Origin: Clostridia bacterium
Lineage (GTDB): Bacteria; Bacillota; Clostridia; Oscillospirales; CAG-272
DNA: 38,683 bases
Direction: 5' to 3'
Assembly (NCBI GenBank): GCA_017451915.1
Contig: JAFTNJ010000013.1
Coordinates: forward strand, 1-38,683
Shown: positions 34,125 through 38,683 of the stretch, piece after piece
How positions within the stretch are numbered: the stretch's first letter is position 1
Layout: every line of letters begins with the position of its first letter
Notes under the pieces: generated by a model
The model's input: only the letters and a program-made list of their open reading frames with translations
The model's database searches: none
Told to the model about the DNA's origin: nothing
Position numbers and translations under genes: made by a program

Positions 34125-35408
34125 ATGAGAGCACACAAACACCTGCCGCGCCTGCTCTGCCTGGCGCTTACCCTTCTCCTCTTATTTGCCGCCGCGGCCT
34201 GCCAAAGTCAAGGCGTCGCCCCCGTAGGGACGTCCCATAGCACGCAGACCGCCGTGGGAGGCACTCCCGAGCCCACCACCCACCGCACCACCGGTTACGA
34301 GGATTGTATTCCTACCACCACCCCCACCGAGGAGGTCACCGAGGCGCCCTATCAACAGCTGAACATTACCGCCACCGCCGGCACCAACTATACCCTTTCC
34401 AATCAGTTGCCCGCGTACTTTTTGAGATTAAGCCAATTCCTGCAAATCGAACCTATGGATTTTCGAGAGAGTGACATTGGCGTTAATTGGCTGGAGAATG
34501 CAAACAACATTATGCAATGTTTTTTGCTCAGCAAGGATTTCACCCGTGATAACCCTACCCCCGATGAAAAGAAGATCCTGAGCTATGAATTTGAGATCCC
34601 ACAGGACAGTCACTATGATTTCTGCTTTGAGATCAAGGCGCTGCCCTCGGGCTCGGTGGTGTTCCAAATTGATGATGGAGAAAAGCAACAGATCGACTAT
34701 GCCATCTCCGAGAGCGAGCTGGAGCAGGTTCGGGATTCCTCCAACAGCACCTATCTGTCCGGAGTTCGTGTCCACCTCACCAAGGGAAAACACGTGATCA
34801 AATTCACCCTGGCCCCCAACAGCAATCAAACCTTCTGGTTCCGTCATATTTTCCTCGTATCCAATCCTGAAGTTTACATCGGTCCGGGAGAGACTCACTT
34901 TGATTGGAACCACACCCCCTCCCTTCCCACAGCCTTTGCACGGGATGACGTCCTTCTTTTGAAGGGAAACGAGCACCTGGAAAGCGATCTTGGCGTCCTC
35001 CCCGGGGAGGCCTTTGGCATTCCTCACTACACCCTGGACCTGCAGGAGGTCAAAGATAGCAACGGCAATGTGATCCCGAATATCGAAAAGCATCTGACTT
35101 GGAACGTCACAATTCCCGCGGACGGGATCTACCATGTCCTCTTTGAGCTCTATTTGGAGAGCGGCGACTTGACCGGTTGCGTGATCCAGATCGACGACGG
35201 CGAGAAGACCTCTATGGACTATCACTTTGATGAGAACGCCTTGGCCGCCGTGCGCAACGAAAGTCACGGCACCTACATGAGCGGCTACGAAGCCTATCTC
35301 ACCGCCGGTGAGCATCGCATCCAATTTACCTACGCCCAGGAATGCTCCACGACCTTCCGTTTCCGCAATCTCTATCTGGTGCCAAGCACCGAGACGGACA
35401 ATCCCTAA
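34125..35408 (+). CDS. Array lipoprotein 5: two carbohydrate-binding-like beta-sandwich modules
   Basis: A 427-residue secreted lipoprotein with lipobox AAAAC (Cys26) and a Thr/Pro linker. Two copies of a roughly 160-residue module follow (about 82-245 and 265-427). Both show a strand like F-E-I-P-x-D-x-x-Y-D-F / T-I-P-A-D-G-I-Y-H-V, then FQIDDGEKQQIDY / VIQIDDGEKTSMDY, a T-Y-L/M-S-G step, YLTAGEHRIQFTY and F-W/R-F-R-x-x-x-L-V. The pattern is that of CBM6/35-like jelly rolls; ligand unknown. Module 2 is much closer to the first module of lipoprotein 6 than to module 1. No EEP or beta-helix part is present. GAAAGGAG lies about 8 bases before the ATG. Confidence 0.78.
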   Translation: MRAHKHLPRLLCLALTLLLLFAAAACQSQGVAPVGTSHSTQTAVGGTPEPTTHRTTGYEDCIPTTTPTEEVTEAPYQQLNITATAGTNYTLSNQLPAYFLRLSQFLQIEPMDFRESDIGVNWLENANNIMQCFLLSKDFTRDNPTPDEKKILSYEFEIPQDSHYDFCFEIKALPSGSVVFQIDDGEKQQIDYAISESELEQVRDSSNSTYLSGVRVHLTKGKHVIKFTLAPNSNQTFWFRHIFLVSNPEVYIGPGETHFDWNHTPSLPTAFARDDVLLLKGNEHLESDLGVLPGEAFGIPHYTLDLQEVKDSNGNVIPNIEKHLTWNVTIPADGIYHVLFELYLESGDLTGCVIQIDDGEKTSMDYHFDENALAAVRNESHGTYMSGYEAYLTAGEHRIQFTYAQECSTTFRFRNLYLVPSTETDNP

Positions 35409-35444
35409 AAACCTTATTCCAATCGCGTGATTTTATATCTCAGA

Positions 35445-35471
35445 CCCAAACGGCTCCATCGGCTGTTTGGG
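35445..35471 (+). terminator. Terminator of lipoprotein 5
   Basis: CCCAAACGGC (35445-35454) pairs with GCTGTTTGGG (35462-35471) with one G-U pair, followed by GGCTGTTTTTGTTG. Confidence 0.75.
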
Positions 35472-35555
35472 GCTGTTTTTGTTGTGAAAACTCCACAAAT
35501 TTTCCAATTAAATCTGTGTAATATCGAAAAATTTGTGTTTTTTTAACAAAAAGGA

Positions 35556-35584
35556 TTCCATTTATTCCTATTTTATGATATAAT
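35556..35584 (+). promoter_or_regulatory. Promoter of lipoprotein 6
   Basis: Extended -10 TGATATAAT (TATAAT 35579-35584); the -35 position TTCCAT (35556-35561) is weak. Transcription should start near 35591. Confidence 0.7.
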
Positions 35585-35596
35585 ATTAGCACCGGA

Positions 35597-35611
35597 TTTT
35601 CGTTCCGAAAA
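35597..35611 (+). promoter_or_regulatory. 5'-leader hairpin shared by lipoproteins 6 and 7 (copy 1)
   Basis: TTTTCG-TTC-CGAAAA, a 6-bp stem just downstream of the predicted transcription start. The same core (TTTTCGTTCCGAAAAAAA) recurs at 38538-38555 before gene 7, while the promoter sequences around the two copies differ. Confidence 0.6.
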
Positions 35612-35637
35612 AAAGAAATGAAGAAAGGAAGTTCCCC

Positions 35638-38412
35638 ATGAAAAACACTCGCAATCTTTGGCGCGTTGTTACCCTTGCTCTGGCAATGATCATGCTGTTT
35701 TCCGTAGTAGCATGCCAGAACGGCGGCGACACCACCCAGACCACCGCCGGCAACGGCACCACCCTGGCTCCCGGAACCAATGCCCCCACCACCGAGAAGC
35801 CTACCACCGAAAAGCCCACCACCGAAAAGCCCGCCACCACTCCTGCTCCTACCACCACCCCCGAGCCCACCGAGGCTCCCAAGGTTGAGGTACCCATGGA
35901 GTCCACCTTTGGCGGCACCTACACCTTCTCCAACTACCTGCCCGCCATCTTCACCACCGATGCAGCCATTCTCCTGGCCGGTGCTGATCACCTGGAGAGC
36001 GACCTGGGCGTAAGCTCCCTGGCCGTTGCGGACATCTACCACTACTACATCGACCTCAACGAGAAGAAGAGAGAAGACGGCTCCGTGATTGAGCACGCCG
36101 ACAAGTCCCTGACCTGGAAGTTTACCGTTCCGGAAGACGGCACCTACAACTTCTGCTTCCAGATGAGAATGAAGGACGGCGCACAGCGCGGTAACGTTGT
36201 TCAGATCGACGACGGCGAAAAGACCTCCATGGACTTCCAGTTCAAGGATGGCGCTGAGGCTGCCGTTCGTGACGACGTTCTCAACTCCTACATGACCGGT
36301 TACAGCGCATACCTGACCGCAGGTGAGCACACCATTAAGATGACCTATGCTCAGGAATGCCCCAAGACCTTCCACTTCCGTAACATCTACGTTGTAAACG
36401 CCAACACTCCCGAGCCTCCCAAGCCCGCATCCGTATGGGATGGCGTAGCTGACACCTCCTGGTACGATCCTGCCAACCCCCAGACCGAGTACACCATTAC
36501 TACTGCTGCTCAGTTCGCAGGCATCATGACGCTCCGCCAGAGTGGTAAGGGCGAGCTCACCTTTGCCGGCGTTACCTTCAAGCTGGACTGTGACATCGTT
36601 CTCAATCCCGGCACCGCTACCGAGATCCAGAACAACAGAGCCTCCTGCTTCCAGGTAGAACCTCTGAACTTCAACTACTCCTTCTGCGGCACCTTTGACG
36701 GTCAGGGCCACTATATCTCCGGTGTTTACCTGGATTGCGGCAGCTCCGGCGTAAAGGGTCTGTTCGGCGGCCTTGGCGACAATGCCGTAATTAAGAACCT
36801 GACCATTAAGAACGGTTACTATGACGGTCCCGAGAAGTCCAAGAACGTTGGCGCGTTCCTGGCTGCAAGAGCAAACGGTACCAACATCGTTCTCTCCAAT
36901 ATCACCATTGAAGATTGTCTGATGCAGGAAAGCGACAGTGCATTTGAGCGCATCGCCCTCCTGATCGGTAAAACCGACGAAGGCAAGTCCCTCACCATTG
37001 AGAACTGCCACATTAAGAATTGTACCATCAACTTCCCCACCGTTGGTTTGAGAGCCGCATCCCTGATCGGCTACGTTTCTGCATCCTCCACTTTGAACAT
37101 CGTTGATTGCACCGCGGATACCACCATCAACGTTACCGAGGCTGCCGGCGGTTTGATCGGTTACATCACGGTTCCCGAGGATCCCGCAACCGCTCCCGTA
37201 GTTACCATTACCAACTCCACCTTTACCGGTACCTTGAACGTTGCCGAAGGCGCAACCAAGGGCACCTTGGTTGGTAATATCCCCGACTTCGGCAATGAAG
37301 AGCCCGCTCCCGAGGTTGATCCCGACGCTCCCGTGGCTGATACCGCTTACAAGTTCGCTCTGGTTCAGGGCAACCTGGAAGGCAAGACCCTGTACTTCAC
37401 CGGTAAGATGGACGGCTACTACCTGGCTACCAGCGAGAACGTTGCAGACGCTGTTGACGTATTCGTTGAGATTACCGACGGTCAGTACAGACTGTTCTTC
37501 ATGGACGGCGAGACCAAGACCTACATTGAGGTTTACGAGCGTCAGGCAGGCGAGGCCGGCAAGGGCAAGGCAGGCGTACAGCTGGTAACCGAAACTCCCG
37601 CAAACTACTACACCTTTGATTCTACCCTCAAGCTGCTCATCCACACCTCTGCGGACGGCTTGAACACCTACTACCTGGGTACCTACAATACCTACAACAC
37701 CATGAGCGCATCCAACACCTACTACATCACCGGTGAAAAGGCCGCGGATCTGGACGTTACCCAGTTCCCCTCCAGACTGGTAGTTGTTGAGGTTGTGGAT
37801 CCCAACGCTCCCGAGATCATCCCCGATTTCGGTGCAGACGCACTCTCCAAGGAGCTCCCCGAGGCTTACAAGAACGCTACCATCGTTATTGAAGCTTCCA
37901 GCTGCGAGGCAAACACCGCGAACATCTTTACCCAGAAGGAGAATTCGACCTACCACCTCTACACTCCCGAGGGCAATGCCGGTGCTTCCGCAAACGGCGT
38001 AATTAAGCTGATTCAAAGCGGCGTATTCCACTATTACATCGATCCCAACGCTGCAAAGATTAAGGAAGCCAACGGCGGCAATGGTCTTGCTACCGAGGAT
38101 TGCTACATTCGTTGGACCTTTACCGTAACCGAGCCCGGCACCTACACCATCTGCTCCTATATGCGTATTAAGAATAGCGCAGAGCGTTTCTGCCAGGTTC
38201 AGTTCGATGATCAGCGTCCCATGATCATGAAGTACACCGTTACCGATGCAGACGTAAATGCTGTAAACGACGGCACCCAGGGTGCATACCTGACCTGGAC
38301 CGGCGTTGAAGTGGAACTGGAAGCCGGTGAGCATACCATCACCTACACCATTCCCGAAGGCGCTAAGGTATCCTCCTGGCACTGGAGAACCATCTACTTA
38401 ATGAAGAAATAA
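35638..38412 (+). CDS. Array lipoprotein 6: CBM-like / beta-helix / beta-rich / CBM-like
   Basis: A 924-residue secreted lipoprotein with lipobox VVAC (Cys26) and a Thr/Pro linker containing three TTEKP repeats. Module order: CBM-like 1 (about 85-258: YTFSNYLPAIF, VVQIDDGEKTSMDF, YLTAGEHTIKMTY); beta-helix (about 262-560: DTSWYDPANPQTEYTITTA, CGTFDGQGHYISGVY, GGLGDNAVIKNLTI), the same module as in the EEP proteins; a beta-rich region (about 570-720: LVQGNLEGKTLYFTGKMDGYYLA, QYRLFFMDGETKTY), possibly trefoil-like; CBM-like 2 (about 735-924, ending HWRTIYLMKK). There is no EEP domain. Codon use shifts toward GTT, GCA and GGT compared with its neighbours, as in highly expressed genes. GAAAGGAA precedes the ATG. 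Confidence 0.82.
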   Translation: MKNTRNLWRVVTLALAMIMLFSVVACQNGGDTTQTTAGNGTTLAPGTNAPTTEKPTTEKPTTEKPATTPAPTTTPEPTEAPKVEVPMESTFGGTYTFSNYLPAIFTTDAAILLAGADHLESDLGVSSLAVADIYHYYIDLNEKKREDGSVIEHADKSLTWKFTVPEDGTYNFCFQMRMKDGAQRGNVVQIDDGEKTSMDFQFKDGAEAAVRDDVLNSYMTGYSAYLTAGEHTIKMTYAQECPKTFHFRNIYVVNANTPEPPKPASVWDGVADTSWYDPANPQTEYTITTAAQFAGIMTLRQSGKGELTFAGVTFKLDCDIVLNPGTATEIQNNRASCFQVEPLNFNYSFCGTFDGQGHYISGVYLDCGSSGVKGLFGGLGDNAVIKNLTIKNGYYDGPEKSKNVGAFLAARANGTNIVLSNITIEDCLMQESDSAFERIALLIGKTDEGKSLTIENCHIKNCTINFPTVGLRAASLIGYVSASSTLNIVDCTADTTINVTEAAGGLIGYITVPEDPATAPVVTITNSTFTGTLNVAEGATKGTLVGNIPDFGNEEPAPEVDPDAPVADTAYKFALVQGNLEGKTLYFTGKMDGYYLATSENVADAVDVFVEITDGQYRLFFMDGETKTYIEVYERQAGEAGKGKAGVQLVTETPANYYTFDSTLKLLIHTSADGLNTYYLGTYNTYNTMSASNTYYITGEKAADLDVTQFPSRLVVVEVVDPNAPEIIPDFGADALSKELPEAYKNATIVIEASSCEANTANIFTQKENSTYHLYTPEGNAGASANGVIKLIQSGVFHYYIDPNAAKIKEANGGNGLATEDCYIRWTFTVTEPGTYTICSYMRIKNSAERFCQVQFDDQRPMIMKYTVTDADVNAVNDGTQGAYLTWTGVEVELEAGEHTITYTIPEGAKVSSWHWRTIYLMKK

Positions 38413-38421
38413 TCCCTTTCT

Positions 38422-38445
38422 CCCCCGCAACCTCGGTTGCGGGGG
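38422..38445 (+). terminator. Terminator of lipoprotein 6
   Basis: CCCCCGCAAC (38422-38431) pairs with GTTGCGGGGG (38436-38445) around CTCG, followed by ATTCTTTT. Confidence 0.88.
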
Positions 38446-38496
38446 ATTCTTTTGGAAGTTTTTATGAAATAACATCGAAAAGATTTAAAAAAAGTC

Positions 38497-38525
38497 TTGC
38501 TTTTTCCGTTAAGATATGGTACAAT
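38497..38525 (+). promoter_or_regulatory. Promoter of lipoprotein 7
   Basis: TTGCTT (38497-38502), 17 bases, TACAAT (38520-38525) preceded by TGG, an extended -10. Confidence 0.7.
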
Positions 38526-38536
38526 GAAACCAGGAA

Positions 38537-38555
38537 TTTTTCGTTCCGAAAAAAA
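38537..38555 (+). promoter_or_regulatory. 5'-leader hairpin shared by lipoproteins 6 and 7 (copy 2)
   Basis: TTTTTCG-TTC-CGAAAAA, a 7-bp stem in the same place relative to the -10 box as the copy at 35597-35611. Confidence 0.6.
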
Positions 38556-38575
38556 TTAAGAAGGAGATTTTCATT

Positions 38576-38683
38576 ATGAAAAACACTCGCAACCTTTGGC
38601 GTGTTGTAACCCTTGCTCTGGCAATGATCATGCTGTTCTCTGTAGTAGCATGCCAGAACGGCGGCGACACCACCCAGACCACC
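38576..38683 (+). CDS. Array lipoprotein 7 (5' end only), close paralogue of lipoprotein 6
   Basis: Only the first 36 codons are inside the window. The protein starts MKNTRNLWRVV and has the same lipobox (VVAC, Cys26) and QNGGDTTQTT linker as lipoprotein 6, identical in all 36 residues. At DNA level there are five differences, all silent. AAGGAG lies about 9 bases before the ATG. What follows the linker cannot be seen; a further CBM-like or beta-helix protein is the natural guess. Confidence 0.85.
   Translation, partial: MKNTRNLWRVVTLALAMIMLFSVVACQNGGDTTQTT

Larger units (their letters stand above)
21387..38683 (+). other. Tandem array of seven separately transcribed modular lipoprotein genes
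   Basis: Seven consecutive same-strand lipoprotein genes with intergenic gaps of about 70-240 bases (gene 7 partial). Beta-helix modules lie at about 21601-22440, 23539-24356, 24760-25690, 26829-27640, 28051-28880, 30004-30775, 31150-31985, 33121-33941 and 36424-37290. EEP domains lie at about 22470-23460, 25730-26740, 28915-29930 and 32015-33040. CBM-like modules lie at about 34380-34860, 34915-35400, 35905-36400 and 37840-38409. Boundaries are by eye. Confidence 0.8.

Noticed and set aside
35760-35880. TTEKP repeats of lipoprotein 6 as a phase-variable microsatellite
   Set aside because: Only three units with 15-base period, so length change would stay in frame; an ordinary Thr/Pro surface linker explains it.
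35440-38382. A 980-codon minus-strand frame opposite lipoprotein 6
   Set aside because: Same effect: Gly/Val-rich translation mirrored from Thr/Asn/Ala codons, and the plus-strand frame has signal peptide, promoter and terminator.
21387-38412. Possible CRISPR or short tandem repeat array because of the regular repeats
   Set aside because: The repeats lie in frame inside coding modules hundreds of bases apart and vary as protein repeats do; there are no spacers or cas genes.
1-38683. tRNA, rRNA, riboswitch or phage genes
   Set aside because: None was recognised on reading; the leaders of the sugar, phosphate and cysteine genes show no pattern I can assign to a known riboswitch or T-box.

Overview
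The window looks like a chromosomal piece of an uncultured, GC-rich member of the Bacillota, class Clostridia. This rests on gene content and on how genes are started, not on any marker-gene search: AAAGGAGG-type ribosome binding sites, TTGACA-17-TATAAT promoters often with an extended TGn -10, many Rho-independent terminators, an aluminium-resistance-family PLP enzyme, two DUF975 membrane proteins and numerous lipoproteins with [AVS]-A-C lipoboxes. No rRNA, tRNA, CRISPR array, phage or IS transposase was seen.

Left part (1-7,500, mostly minus strand): a cysteine desulfurase, a small palindromic repeat element (1425-1560), a lipoprotein with two copies of one domain, and a run murD - DUF975 - DUF975 - PLP enzyme that is probably one operon read from a promoter at 7542-7570. 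A divergent promoter region separates it from an atypical type IIA topoisomerase B subunit (7689-9692) that has no A-subunit gene beside it. Then comes a compact sugar phosphotransferase operon (ptsH, ptsI, EIIA, EIICB; 9839-13889) whose HPr lacks the regulatory Ser46.

Middle part (13,900-21,170): an AraC-type regulator, a divergent membrane protein that fuses a YgjV-like domain to a WbsX/GH99-like domain, a decapitated 2-hydroxyacid dehydrogenase remnant, a phosphate transport pair (DUF47/PhoU-like protein plus PiT transporter), a probably cytoplasmic endonuclease/exonuclease/phosphatase (EEP) protein, and a single-pass membrane protein.

Right part (21,387-38,683) is the most unusual region. 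It is a head-to-tail array of large secreted lipoproteins, each with its own promoter and its own terminator. Four paralogues (975-1028 aa) share the order lipobox - GLUG-like beta-helix module - EEP catalytic domain - second beta-helix module, with every recognisable EEP catalytic motif intact. They are followed by lipoproteins that lack the EEP domain but carry paired carbohydrate-binding-like beta-sandwich modules. One of these (35638-38412) also carries the beta-helix module, which ties the two groups together. The last gene runs off the window and starts almost identically to its neighbour. The array looks like a duplicating and recombining surface-protein family that displays putative phosphodiesterases or nucleases on the cell surface. 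A link to phosphate acquisition, suggested by the nearby Pi transporter and lone EEP gene, is inference only.
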